Counted from the stretch's first letter, positions 41,335 to 53,268 are shown. The stretch: DNA of 64,000 nt from Panulirus ornatus (GCF_036320965.1 NC_092240.1:14504501-14568500); one strand, 5' to 3'. The notes: a model not told the origin generated them from the sequence alone. Translations and numbers: made by a program.

Positions 41335-41900
41335 AAAAGTGTGGCTGAGAGAGAAGGGTGCATTGAAATGGCTTGGACATATGGAGAGAATGAGTGAGGA
41401 AAAGTTGTCAAAGAGGACATGCATCAGAGGTGGAGGGAACAAGGAAAAGTGGAAGATCAAATTGGAGGTAGAAGGGTGGAGTGAAAAAGATTTCGAGCAA
41501 TCAGAGCCTAAGCATAAGGAGGGCGAGAGGCGTGCAAGGAATAAATTGAATTGGAAGAATATGGTATACCGAGATCGACGTGCTGTCAAAGGACTGAACC
41601 AGGGCATGTGAAATGTCTGGGGTAAACCATGGAAAGGTCTGTGGGGCCTGGACATGGATAGGAAGCTGTGGATTTGGTGCATTACACATGACTGCTAGAA
41701 ACTGAGTGTGAACAAATGTGGCCTTTTTCGATTATTTTCCAGGCTTTACCTCACTGACACAGAAGGCAGCAATGCAGTTTCCTGTGGAGCAGGGGTGGCG
41801 CCAAGAATGGATGAAGGCAAGCAAGTACAAATATGTATACTTGTATATGTGTATGTGTATGTATGTGTATATGCATATGTTGATATGTATATGTACATGT
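41335..41900 (+). mobile_element. RTE-like LINE, C-terminal fragment (copy N)
   Basis: Starts in the VVERAEEG-like segment (here GCIEMAWTYGENE in a shifted frame; 41339-41611 stays open). It continues through the stop and a diverged long 3' UTR. It meets minus copy O tail to tail at about 41905. Confidence 0.78.
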
Positions 41901-41914
41901 TTTTATTATCATTA

Positions 41915-43795
41915 TTTTGCTTTGTTGCTGTCTCCCACGTTTGCGAGGTAGCGCAAGGAAACAGACGAAAGAAATGGCCCAACCCACCCCCATACACATG
42001 TATATACATACACGTCCACACATGCAAATATACATACCTACACATCTCAATGTACACATATATATACACACACAGACACATACTTATATACCCATGCACA
42101 CAATTCACACTGTCTGCCTTTATTCATTCCCATCGCCACCTCGCCACACATGGAATACCATCCCCCTCCCCCCTCATGTGTGCAAGGTAGCGCTAGGAAA
42201 AGACAACAAAGGCCCCATTCGTTCACACTCAGTCTCTAGGTGTCATGCAATAATGCCCGAAACCACAGCTCCCTTTCCACATCCAGGCCCCACACCTTTC
42301 CATGGTCTACCCCAGATGCTTCATGTGCCTTTGTTCCACTGATAGCACATCAACCCTGGTACATCACACCATTCCAATTCACTCTGCTCCTTGCACACCT
42401 CTCACCCTTCTGCATGTTCAGGCCCCGATCGATCAAAATCTTTTTCACTTCATCCTTCCACCTCCAATTTGGTCTCCCGCTTCTCCCTTGTTCCCTTCAT
42501 CTCTGACACATATATCATCTTTGTCAATCTTTCCTCACTCATTCTCTCCATATGTCCAAACCATTTTCAACACACCCTCTTCTGCTATCTCAACCACACT
42601 CTTTTTATTACCACACATCTCTCTCACCCTTTCATTACTTAATCAAACCACCTCAAACATATTGTTCTCAAACATTTCATTTTCAACAAATCCACCCTTC
42701 TCCGCACAACCCTATCAATAGCCCATGCCTTGCAACCATATAACATTGTCAGACCTATTATTCCTTCAAACATACCCATTTTTGCTCTCCGAGATAACAT
42801 TCTCGCCTTCCACACATTCTTCATCACTCCTACAACCTTGGCCCCCTCTCCCACCCTGTGATGCATTTCCACTTCCATGTTTCCATTCACTGCTAAGTCC
42901 ACTTCCAGATATGTAAAACACTTCACTTCCTCCAATTTTTCTCCATGCAGACTTATATCCCAATTAACTTGTCCCTCAACCCTACAGAACCTAATAACCT
43001 TGCTCTTATTCACATTAACTCTCAACTTTCTCCTTTCATACACTTTTCCAACCTCAGTCACCAACTTCTAGAGTTCCACACTCAAATCAGCCACTAGAGC
43101 TGTATCATTAGCAAACAACAACTGACTCTCTTCCCAAGCCCTCTCATCCCCAACAGACTGCATACTCCTCCCTCCCTCAAAAACTTGTATTTACCTCTCT
43201 AACCACCCCATCCATAAACAAATTAAACAACTATGAGGGCATCACACACACCCAGCCTCAGATCAACCTTCACTGGAAACCAATCACTCTCCTCTCTTCC
43301 TACTCGTACACATGCCTTGCATCCTTGATAAAATCTTTTCACTGCTTCTAGCAACTTACCTCCCTCACCATATACTCTTAAGACCTTCCACGAAGCATCT
43401 TCATCAACCTTATCATATGCTTACTTCAGTTCCAGAAATGCCACATACAAATCCATCTGTTTTTCTAAGTATTTCTCACACACATTCTTCAAAGCAAACA
43501 CCTGATACACACATCCTCTACCATTTCTGAAACCACACTGCTCTTCTCCAATCTGAAGCTCTGTACATCCCTTCACCCTCTCAATCAATACCCTCCCATC
43601 CAGTAATACTCAACAAACTTATGCCTCTGTAGTTTGAACACTCACCCTTATCCCCTTTGCCTTTGTACAATGGCACTATGCATGCATTCTGCCAATCCTC
43701 AGGCACTTCACCATGAGCCTTACTAACCAATCAATAACACAGTCACCCCCTTTTAATATAAGTTCTACTTCAATACCATCCAAACCTGCCACTCT
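41915..43795 (-). mobile_element. RTE-like LINE, 5'-truncated, long 3' UTR (copy O)
   Basis: Covers from GLDGIEVELI (near 43770 on minus) through the whole RT and C-terminus to the long 3' UTR and tail CCTCGCAAACGTGGGAGAC. Frameshifts are scattered through RT. One open piece (43064-42639) encodes the region from LNVNKSKVIRF to the LYGC-like motif. Confidence 0.88.
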
Positions 43796-44345
43796 AACTA
43801 AAGTAAACACAGAAAAGGACCTTGGAGTTGTCATATAGCAACAACCTGAAGTACACAAGTAGCAAGAAAAAAAGGCAAACCATATGTTACGTTCCATAGA
43901 CAGGAACATATATTACAAGACACCAGAAACAATTCTCACACCTTCTTATTCACTAGTAAGGCTACACCTTGAATATGCAGTCCAGTTTTGGTCCCCAAAC
44001 TATAAAAAAAGATGAAGAAATGTTAGAGTAAGTACAGAGACATGACAATATTGATCCCATCCTTAGAAATCTGGCATATGAAGAGAGGCTAAAATGACTG
44101 GACCTCTTCTCCTTCAAAAAACGGAGACTTCACGGGGACTTAATCCAAGTGTTCAAAATCCTGAACAACTTCGATGAAGTAAATCACAAACATCTTTTCG
44201 AAATACAAGAAAATATGGTTACCAAAACAAATGGAATAAAACTCATTAAAGCTTTTCCTATAGGTGTTGAGCACTGGAGGAAGTTAATATCAGACGTAGT
44301 GAAAGCTAAGACTATAAATTCTTCAAAAGTTGTTTAAACAAATAT
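43790..44345 (+). pseudogene. CR1-like LINE, C-terminal relic
   Basis: Broken frames read NTEKDLGVVI, SIDRNIYYKTPETILT, LVRLHLEYAVQFWSP and, in the open piece 44149-44337, a FKILNNFDEVNHKHLFEIQE-type segment followed by VVKAKTIN. This is the standard C-terminal order of CR1/L2 LINEs. Confidence 0.75.
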
Positions 44346-47300
44346 CTTATAAATTCAGGTATACTCTGAGAAAAAAAAGCCAGAAATAAACTGTATAAAT
44401 GAAAGCAGTAACTGGGAAAGAACAAGGTAACCATTCAGCAATGGGGAGTCTGTGAAAGCATAAAAACTGATCGGAATTACATTTTCTTATCAAGTAAACT
44501 CTTTTTTTTTACCAGACAACTCAATAATGAACATGTCAGACCTCCTGTTGTCTGCCATTCTCATGTAAACTCACGTAAACATGTTTCATGATCTTAGAAA
44601 ACAGTCAGGTTTTGCAATGATGTGGCAAATACTTTGACTTACTGAAGGAGACCAAAGAAACCGAACTGAGAAATTTTGCCACATCATAACAAAGCATTCC
44701 TGTTGTGAAATGCACATAGGGTAAAAAATAAATTGTGATCACTTCTAACAAGAGGCCATAACAAAAATAAAGCAAGAAATAATTTAAAATAGATATCGAG
44801 AATTACTATTCTACTATCACACTGGATGAATGGAATACAGTCCTGTGATAAAACGGTAAATACTAGCTTTACACAAAATTTTGAACAGCTTCATGACCTT
44901 TATTCAAGGCCAGCAAAATGAATCATGTCTCACTGAAAATGGAAAAAAGTATACCACCTGTTCTTTTCTTCAGGGAAAAAATTACAAATAGTTTGTTACA
45001 AAATGGTTACCGACTTACATAATTTTGCCTAACAATAGTAAGCAAGGCCTGGAAGCTGAGGGAAACCAAGAGATTAAAATCTATAAAAACACATCTATTA
45101 CTAAAACAGTTTAAGAAGCACAGGGAAAAAGTCATCAATTACCTTAACACATCTAACTTTGATGGTTATCATGAAATCCTATCACTCCAGCTGAGATGCT
45201 AGCAGAGAAACAAAAAAATTAAATTCTCCTGTTGCTGGAGACCATAAGGTCACTTGCTGTATCATCTCTTCATTAGAATCTGGGGTATCATTACTCTTTT
45301 GGACATCCAGCAAAATCTGGGATTTTAAGTCCTGGAATCAGTAGTTTAAGCAATTCTAAAATCATTTTCTTCTACAACCCCATCCCTGAGTATTCTGAGA
45401 CTAATCAAAGTAAGCACACCTACCTGTGCAGAGGTTATCTTTGGCCGTGGTCAGCTCAGGTTTGTTAGATTAGGTTACATCTGTTAGGTTTGGTTTGCTT
45501 AAAATTGCTTTTCCGCTGGTTTTTATGTCTTTTAAATGATTCTGACCTTCATTTCTATAGCAAATCACTACTCTTTGTGATTTCCCACACCCAAAACCCC
45601 AGTTCCTATTTGGAATCCCCCATTACTGCTGGATAAAGGAGGGGATCTCTAAAAAGACAGTGATTTGTCGTAGAAATGAAGGTCGTAATCGTGAAAAAAT
45701 AAAAAATGAACAGAAAAAACTTAATAACTTCCAAACGAATGGATGTCCAAAATTCTGTCTTTATCGAATCTGGTACCATTTGTGCAGCAGTTATTAATGG
45801 GTGTCGATAATTTCAATTTTCCTTTTATCTTTTATCATACCTGTCCCAGGAACAATTTCCATAAGATAAATAAACATTGAAGATGAATCCCTACTGGTAG
45901 GGAGGTTTGGTGAATTTTTCACAGGTTTTATTGAATTTTTACAAGTGTATTACCTAAATTTGCTTTAAAGAATTCTCATTTCCACTGACAAAGTATCACC
46001 ACCTTATTCTGGATTGCGATCTGCATCTTTTATTAAGTCTAACAAACTCTATACCTGTATTATAGAACATAACCGCCAATATTAAAAGGTAACAGCTATG
46101 CATATGCAGAGCTAACGTAATTCATTTATAAAATTAATGTTCCACCCCAAACTTTCTTGGTCTGAAATCACTCGGATTTAATATACTATTACACAATGTA
46201 ATCAATGATATTCCTGTGTGACTTACGTGCAGTAATACCCTCAAACTTCAGAAGTACTGGGAACATTCAGTTCATTGAGGATCTTCCTGTAATAAAATAC
46301 AAAATATATTTCATAAGAATGTCGGATGCATCGTTCTGGAAACAACACTTACATCAACTCTTATCATTACGTTGGGATGTACCTTTACCTTATCTAGTGA
46401 TCTTTAACTACTTTATGCTTACCTTCAGTGATCCTACGGTGACTAACTTGACCTCGTTGTGTATCACTTGTGTCATCATGAGTTACTAGAGAACTCAGCT
46501 CAAAAATGTCGTACGTCTTAACTTGTTTCAATTTGGGATGACAATTACCGGGGAGGTTGGGCTATGAAGGGAGAGGTCATGTAGAATAATTACATCTATT
46601 TCTAATGATAACAATTTTATTACTTATTTATATACTATGATTAATAAGCAGAAATAAGTTTTCATATTTTAATCTTAAAATTAATTTACCATAGCCACGT
46701 ACCTAGTCAACCTCCAAAGACTATCTATATAAAGCACCTCCTTTTTTTTTTCATTCAGCACTGATTATTCGTCATTTTATGATCACTCCAAGCTTTATGA
46801 TTGTTATACAATTTATCAAAGAACCTGGCTATTGTTTCCCAACATTTTCATCATGCGGGGTAACTGGTTATCTTTCCAACAAAGTGGAAATGGAAAAAGG
46901 TTTCTGAAATATGTGTAAAGGGAATCTAAGCAGAACTGAATAAACGCAGATAGCTGGTAGAGACTACGGTGTTAAGCACATATACACATATTCAAAGAAT
47001 ACTATCAATGCAAACGAGGTGAATAACAAAGCATTAACTAAATGAATTGAGGTTGACTTTATTCAGGGACCCTAGTACATTAAGATAGGTATACACATGT
47101 GCAATACACCAGAATGAAGTACATAGTACTTCGACTAGTATAACCTACTAAAGGCTTACAACATATTTCTAGTAGGGTCCTTGTATTGTAGCAAGATGGA
47201 GCTGGCAACAAAGGAGCCAACGCACCCCATACAAGACTCATGTGTACATTGTATATACCTCTCTTTAAAACAATTAAAATGTCTAAAAACACCATGTATA

Positions 47301-47900
47301 ATATTACTTACATGTCTAGTAATATACATGATCATTTAGTTGAGAATCTTTCTTTGTCAGTGTTTCCTAACTGCTGATGTAAACAGTTTTGTTGAATTTA
47401 TACATTGAGTATCATTTGGTAATGAATTCCATCCTTTAATAGCTCTGTGATAGAAAGTATGAGCTGCAGTTCCCATTGCTTTTGTTACATAGTCCTGTCT
47501 AGTCCTGATTGATTGATTATTTACTACCCTGTGAAAATTTTCTCTAAATGTGGGCCCTCTGTTGTTGTGTATGTTAAAACATGATTCAGTTTTATTTACT
47601 TAACCCTATTCTCTTCACTTAACATGTTTACTTTCTCCCTCTCTGCTTGTCCAATGTGAGTTCTGGGGGTTTCCTCCTAGGATAAATCTAATAACTTTGT
47701 TTTGACATTTGTAGCTGCTTTTTGGATTTACTGCTTACTCCAGAACACCATGAAGGACATGCATAATCAAAATGAGGTTGATTAAAGCAGAATATAAAGA
47801 TTTCTTAATTTTCTGATCAAAGCCAATGAATTAGTCTATGTTCCCTATGTTGACCATAATAGAGAAACGGCTATTCCACTGTAAGTAATGGAATACCCTT
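44346..47900. other. Largest stretch without recognised elements
   Basis: AT-rich. No frame longer than 94 codons and none with a recognisable domain. The only structure seen is an imperfect inverted repeat at 45539-45691. It could contain introns, regulatory DNA for the knirps-family gene downstream, or unknown repeats. Confidence 0.5.
45539..45691. repeat. Imperfect inverted repeat, possible hairpin
   Basis: Arms GATTCTGACCTTCATTTCTA (45539) and GTAGAAATGAAGGTCGTAAT (near 45671) are mostly complementary across about 32 bp, with a loop of ~90 bp. A second matching pair (TTTGGACATCC and GGATGTCCAAA) lies further out at about 45297 and 45743. It may be an old foldback or MITE-like element. 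Confidence 0.5.
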
Positions 47901-47901
47901 C

Positions 47902-47905
47902 GTTG

Positions 47906-47995
<90 letters not shown>

Positions 47996-47999
47996 CAAC
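47902..47999. repeat. (TA)n flanked by GTTGCTAA/TTAGCAAC palindrome
   Basis: 82 bp of pure (TA)n framed by GTTGCTAA on the left and its exact complement TTAGCAAC on the right, so all 98 bp are one uninterrupted palindrome. Confidence 0.92.
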
Positions 48000-48364
48000 A
48001 GGGTTGTTACCAGCCATTTCCCGTCAGTAGCACTGTAACAAGTAAAGCACCACCATACCAATCATCACCATCAATCACGGGGTATTGCCTCCTGCTGCTG
48101 CTGCTACACAACTGCGTACAAATTCGGTTCCTCTTGAGCTTTGCGTCGCCAGCTCGACGACCTCTTGGATTTCTGACTATATGTGCGCGAAGGTCCGAGA
48201 GGTGATAGCAATACTGTGGCAGTAATACTACGACGTTGTTGGAGAGGTCTTCGATCGTTGGTCAAGCTGTGACATAGAGTTTTTTAAGTTGAAGATGTAC
48301 TTCTAAATCTCAAATAAAAAAAAATCGTAAGACGAGATTTAGTTCCCTATACGCCCCTGGACAA
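48000..48364. other. Unassigned segment, GC-richer than surroundings
   Basis: Contains TGCTGCTGCTGCTAC and a GC-richer patch at about 48110-48260. No frame longer than 60 codons. Confidence 0.4.
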
Positions 48365-48446
48365 GTACTACCGTAGCGTCTCTTCGTTGTATATGAAATG
48401 ACTGTTATATTTCTCTCTTGTGCCTCCCTTGATGATGTGATTATTG
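48365..48446 (+). mobile_element. Penelope-like element, 3' terminal scrap
   Basis: GCGTCTCTTCGTTGTATAT, TTATATTTCTCTCTTGTG and TGATGATGTGATTATT match the last codons and terminal block of the element at 9760-11700. The hammerhead-like region is cut short and its box has changed to TTGATGA. Confidence 0.8.
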
Positions 48447-49065
48447 AAATTTAATAATATAAAACACTTACCGTACTCAAGTTATCATCATGACAATGAT
48501 AGGTAAGAACGGAACAGAGGGAAAAATAAATGTACGCGACACATTTATGTAGCCTTTGATTAAATTTGATAAATAAAAGTTCCCGTTTCAATTTATGGAT
48601 ACAGAAAATGGTGCCGCTGAGAGAATTGAATGTATGGGGGACCGAATACAAGATCCTAGGGATTAGACGTTTTTCTTTTTCACTTTCTCTCTCCTATATA
48701 AACAAAGGTTGGAAATGATATTATCTTATCAATAAACGATATGACACTTATCCCAATAGTGTATTAGATATATACTGTGATTGCTACTTTTTTCATAGAA
48801 AGGGAAAGGTTAATGGGAACTGTTTCTGTAAACATACGTACATGGTTTCATTTCTTTTATATGGTAGGAAAAGTGATGGTTCCCTGGTAAAGGTAGACCA
48901 AAATGAGAGGGATGGATGGTTAGACATACACAAACAGGACAGGTAAACATAGAATGATTAGAAGATTTGCATGAGTTTGCACATCTGTCCATTACTGATT
49001 AATTAAAGTATATTATGATGTCAGGACTGAAAAAAAAGAGACTTCAAATAGTATCTTTACACGAC
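48447..49065. other. DNA downstream of the knirps-family gene
   Basis: No gene seen. Chance frames at 48451-48651 and 48810-48992 lack recognisable domains. Confidence 0.45.
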
Positions 49066-49071
49066 TTTATT
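49066..49071 (-). terminator. Candidate polyadenylation signal AATAAA
   Basis: TTTATT on plus, AATAAA on minus, about 525 bp downstream of the stop codon of the knirps-family gene. It is the nearest canonical hexamer noted, so the 3' UTR would contain the (GA)n tract at 49108-49199. Confidence 0.45.
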
Positions 49072-49107
49072 CAATATTTTGCACAGAGTTGAAGGAACAA
49101 AAATGAC

Positions 49108-49246
<139 letters not shown>

Positions 49247-49594
49247 TCCACAACAAACTTTCATGACTATAACTAAAGAGGAACTGTAAATGAACAGGAA
49301 CACACACTAGTGAAAGTAAAGTGAGAAAGTGTCGAATTAAGAGAAATAGTATATACAATTACGAAAGGACTTAGTTGGTTGGTTCCTTGGGTCCGAGGCC
49401 TTACGACTTCCAAGGGCGTCACTGCGGCCGTCAATGTCAAGTTATAACCAACAACCAACTGGTCAATCGAGAACACCGTTCTTCAGGTGTTCAAGATAAA
49501 TCCAAAGACCATACACGCTCTCACTACATATATGGCCCTTGATAAAGGACAGTGGGGCTAATTGTACAATATGAAAATGGTTAGTGAGTTACTA

Positions 49595-50771
49595 CTAGAT
49601 GGGGCTTAGGAGAGAGGTCGAACTGTTGTAGCTATTGTTGCAACAACTGCTGTTGTGACTGCTACTTCCATTTTCGACCGGAGGACTCGATGGTCCCTCC
49701 TCCCGTGAGAGGGACATTTGCGATGAGTGTTCTCTTCCAGAGGATGGCACTGTAATCCCACCATTACCGTTCCCTTGCGCTGGATTATTCCACGAGATGT
49801 CGCTCTGAGTTTCGTGTGACCCGACCGTTCTGCTGCGATCCGCGAATCTGGATTTAAGCGACAGGTCGAGAATGACGGAGTCTTCGGTGTCTGTTCTCTC
49901 CTCCATCAAGTGTCTTTGGGAGAGTATGTCACTTGTTTTCACAGACAGATCCATCGGCGAATCCCCGTCTCTTTCCATCTCACTGATTGACGGCCGTTGC
50001 TTCTCATCTATAGAGGGCATTTGTTCGACGCGATTCTGACACATGATCCTCTTTTTCAGGGAAGTGAATCTTTCTGGCGTTTGAATCGTCGAGGTGAACA
50101 CCGAAGGGTTCGAGAATAGTCTTGGTTCCTTTTCCGCCAACTGACGTATTCTTTTGATAGGTGGCAGCACCAGCAGCTCTTCTGCATGGCGCTTGCTGGG
50201 GATGATCAGGGATCGTGGTGGTGACTGGGAACCGCTGAGGTTGATGTTTGGAGAGGTCGGGGTCACCGGCGAACTTCCGAAGGCTTGGGTGTTGTGGGAG
50301 CCGTAAGCAGACCCGTAATACTTTGGCAAGTGGGACTGTGCGCCTTCGTGAGTTCGGTGGAGGTAAGGGTCAAATGGGTGGTTGGAGTATGCCGACACGG
50401 CCATCGGAAGGCTAGAGAGCAACAAGGGACTGAGAGGTGGCCCTGGGTATATACCTGAAGATGGAGGAACCACTGAAAGCTTTGGATACAGGGAGAGGTA
50501 ACTGAGGGATGGAGGGCGTCTCGGAGTGGTTTCGATGGAGCTGTCGGAGGCGTGGGAGTCGGGACTGCTCAGTGCCGGGGAGGTGCGACGAGGGGAGTGG
50601 TGAGGGGCGTCGGTACCACACACATCGATGGTGTCACTCTCGTCCTCACTAGCGCAGCGTCCCCAGCTCCCCGCCTCACTCCCCAGGTCCGTGGGCGTCC
50701 CAGGCGGAGGAGGGGACCCAGACTCGTCCAGAAGGCAGTGGATCTTAAACCAGTTAGAACGTCGACCATAC
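49595..50771 (-). CDS. Knirps-family exon 3 (terminal)
   Basis: Acceptor CTTCAG (50772-50777 on plus). Its first base completes Arg 77. It encodes [14 protein letters not shown], the Ser/Pro-rich region, PMDLSVK (49937-49957) and ILDLSLK (49853-49873), and ends at TAG 49595-49597. Confidence 0.95.
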
Positions 50772-51166
50772 CTGAAGGAGACGTGAGCTGTTAGGTGCTG
50801 TGTCACCACGGTAAACCTGGGTATGCATAGTCGTGGATATGATAGTATTTATTTGTAAGGTTAAAGGAGCCCACATTCTATGCTGCCTCCTCTGGCAACC
50901 CTCCCCTCCCCTTTCCCCTATCCATTTTCAGTTGCTATCTAAAACTCTTTTAAAGTACACCATAAACAAGGTGAAAAGAAAGAGATGATCCAGAACTTTT
51001 GATTAAAAACTATCGATTTTTGATAATCAGAAACTGGCATCTTAATTTCTTTTATCTCTACCTAACGAAATCTACTGAGCTCACTAAAGATTGTGGAAGA
51101 AGTTTGTTGAGTCTAGAAATATTCCAAATATCCGTAGATCAAACTTCTTAGAGCTACCATAAGATG

Positions 51167-51234
<68 letters not shown>

Positions 51235-51560
51235 CATACAAGTCTCCAACAGCCAGGATCGAACCCGGGACCCCTGTGCCACAGGCGGGAATGCTACCGC
51301 TAGGCTGTGGGTCTGGCTAATAGGAAATACCTATTCGAATACTATGTACTCGAATACCCTTTGTCTCACGTTGGTGAGCAACGGGGTCTACACCGGTTAT
51401 TTGCCAACAGGCGCACATGGCCAGCAGATAGCATTTTACAGAACCTAACTGTACAACGCGGAGGCATATGAATGCGAATAAAGTGCATATGAATGCGCAC
51501 CTTCATAGGACATACAAACCTCCAACAGCCAGTTAGGTTCGGTAAAATGCTATCTGCTGG

Positions 51561-51622
<62 letters not shown>

Positions 51623-53268
51623 GGACTGGAATGAGATCAAGTAGTCATATAACCGAAAAGGAATCAGTATAAAACTAACATCAAAACTCTCACGAAAACT
51701 ACAGAAACGCATTTGGATCCTAACATGAATAAGACAATTCGACCATCTGACTCAGATCAAGACTAGAAAAAAAAAACGCATTAAAGCCACAAGGAAACCT
51801 CAAGCCGGACGTGGACACGCCCAATACCAGATATTTCAGGGTGGCTTAAGAATATTTTTAAGAGGAAATTCATAAAGTCATTGTGCTCACATTAATCCCA
51901 GACGTCAACACCCTGACACCCACCTGGAGCCAGACTTGGACATGCCCACCACCAGACACTTGCGGAGGCGACAGGCTTTGCAGGAGGTTCGGTTCTTCTT
52001 GTTGATGACGCAACGACCGCCGTTCTTGCAGTCCCCCAGCGACGACACGTTGTTGTACGTCCGCCCGAAGAACGACTGGCGGGGACAAGAGGGGAGGAAG
52101 ATGCTGGTTACTGAGGGAGAGGTGAGAGTGGTTGTCCAGTGGTGACTGGAAGAGTGATGACAATATTCCTTCATGTGAGTGTGGGTGTACTGTGCTGTAA
52201 GAGCAGGAGGAAGGAGGGAGGAAAGAAACATGATAGTTGGCGGATGTTAGAGGAGGAGCAAGAGGGAAGGAGAGGGAGAATGGGGAGGTGAGAATAGGAA
52301 GAGTGGATGAAGTAAAAGAGAATTACAGATGATGAAGATGAGGATGAAGAGGAGAAGAAGGTGATGATGAAGAGAAGAAGAAGTAGGAGATGAAGGAGAT
52401 GAAGAGAAGGAGAAGAAGAAGATGAAGAAAAGAAGATGAAGAAAAGAAGAAAGTGAAGAAGGAAGATGATGGTGATGATGAAGAAGGAAGAAGAAGAGGA
52501 AGAATAGATGAAGAAGAAGAAGAAGAAGAAGAAGAAGACGATGGAGAAAAAACATGAAAAAGTAGAAGGAATGGGAAAGATAGGGAGTAAATAAGAAGTG
52601 AAGAGAAAAATTCAGTGGCTGTCGTATCTACTTCTTTATCTTCACAGGCAAAGGGGGAGAAAGAGGAATGAGATGTAGCGAAGGAAGATGAAGAGAAAAG
52701 AGAAGGGGAGAGGCAGCTCTCCCATGCATCCTTCGCATAGGTAAAAGAGAAGGAGGATAAAGAGGAGGAAGGAAAAGGAAGAGAAGAAGGAAGAGGATGA
52801 TAAGGAAGGAGAGAAGGTGTCAGGATCTACCTCGCATGGGTAAACGAGGAGGAGGATAAGGAAGGAGGAGGAGGATGAGAAGTATAAGGAAGGAGAGCAG
52901 GGGTCAGGACCCACCTTGCATCCCTCGCATGGGTAAACGAGGAGGAGGATAAGGAAGAAGGAGGAGGATGAGGAGTATAAGGAAGGAGAGCAGGGGTCAG
53001 GACCCACCTTGCATCCCTCGCATGGGTAAACGAGGAGGAGGATAAGGAAGGAGGAGGAGGATGAGGAGTATAAGGAAGGAGAGCAGGGGTCAGGACCCAC
53101 CTTGCATCCCTCGCATGGGTAAACGAGGAGGAGGATAAGGAAGGAGGAGGATGAGGAGTATAAGGAAGGAGAGCAGGGGTCAGGACCCACCTTGCATCCC
53201 TCGCAGGTGAAGGCGCCGAAGTGGAAGCCAGCGGCTGGCTCCCCACACACTCGACACAGCTGGTTCAT
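49595..53268 (-). CDS. Knirps-family nuclear receptor (NR0A), three exons
   Basis: Joined exons 53268-53191, 52075-51924 and 50771-49595 give 468 residues. Residues 1-26 are the first zinc finger (Cys 5, 8, 22, 25), ending in the P-box CEGCK. Residues 27-77 complete the second finger (Cys 42, 48, 58, 61; [26 protein letters not shown]). Residues 78-92 ([14 protein letters not shown]) are the basic extension specific to the knirps group. The rest is rich in Ser and Pro, with no ligand-binding domain, as the family lacks one. PMDLSVK (349-355) fits the CtBP co-repressor motif of Drosophila Knirps (PxDLSxK). ILDLSLK (377-383) is a second variant. Role by homology: sequence-specific short-range repressor in embryo and nerve development. 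The first finger looks slightly closer to Eagle/Knirps-like than to Knirps, so the paralog is left open. An upstream non-coding exon is possible. Confidence 0.95.
51167..51233. repeat. (TA)n microsatellite in intron 2
   Basis: About 67 bp of TA with one G interruption, bordering the tRNA-like SINE. Confidence 0.95.
51234..51330 (-). mobile_element. tRNA-Gly-like SINE in intron 2
   Basis: On minus: TAGCGGTAGCATTCCCGCCT (box A-like), then TCCCGGGTTCGATCCTGG (perfect box B), the layout of animal tRNA-Gly. CACAGCC and GGCTGTT could form part of an acceptor stem, but the anticodon arm is altered, so a tRNA-derived SINE is favoured over a tRNA gene. The TACAA.CCTCCAACAGCCA word is repeated at about 51514. 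Confidence 0.65.
51419..51620. repeat. Inverted repeat with (TA)n, intron 2
   Basis: GGCCAGCAGATAGCATTTTA followed by CAGAACCTAACTG at 51419 is answered by CAGTTAGGTTCGGTAAAATG and CTATCTGCTGGC at about 51530-51561: arms of ~32 bp, loop ~80 bp. (TA)n runs 51562-51620. It is probably the two ends of a foldback or an inverted SINE pair. Confidence 0.7.
51924..52075 (-). CDS. Knirps-family exon 2
   Basis: 152 bp. Acceptor CCAG just upstream (52076-52079 on plus). It encodes SFFGR through SKSGS and ends with two bases of an Arg codon before donor GTGGGT (phase 2). Confidence 0.95.
52230..52640. repeat. Polypurine (GAA/GA) tract in intron 1
   Basis: About 400 bp almost purely G and A on plus, with GAAGAAGAAGAAGAA at about 52511-52538. 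On the gene's strand it is polypyrimidine and could act as an extended tract upstream of the exon 2 acceptor or form triplex DNA. Confidence 0.9.
52725..53205 (-). repeat. Tandem copies of the exon 1 donor-site junction
   Basis: The 15 bp exon end TGCGAGGGATGCAAG plus donor GTGGGTCCTGAC and ~65 bp of intron recur with exon-like ends at 53191 (real), 53101, 53008 and 52915, spacing 90, 93 and 93 bp. Two decayed copies lie near 52835 and 52735. The frame stays open through the array ([10 protein letters not shown] repeated), so every copied donor is in the same phase. Confidence 0.92.
53191..53268 (-). CDS. Knirps-family exon 1 (coding part)
   Basis: Starts at ATG 53266-53268 and ends AAG with donor GTGGGT, phase 0. 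It encodes the whole first zinc finger to CEGCK. The family start MNQ is matched. Confidence 0.95.

Noticed and set aside
50412..50794. Overlapping frames opposite and beside knirps-family exon 3
   Set aside because: Out-of-frame by-products of a GC-richer coding exon.
52642..53268. 208-codon minus frame starting at the knirps-family ATG
   Set aside because: It reads exon 1 into the intron repeat array. The true protein splices at 53191 to exon 2, which completes the second zinc finger.
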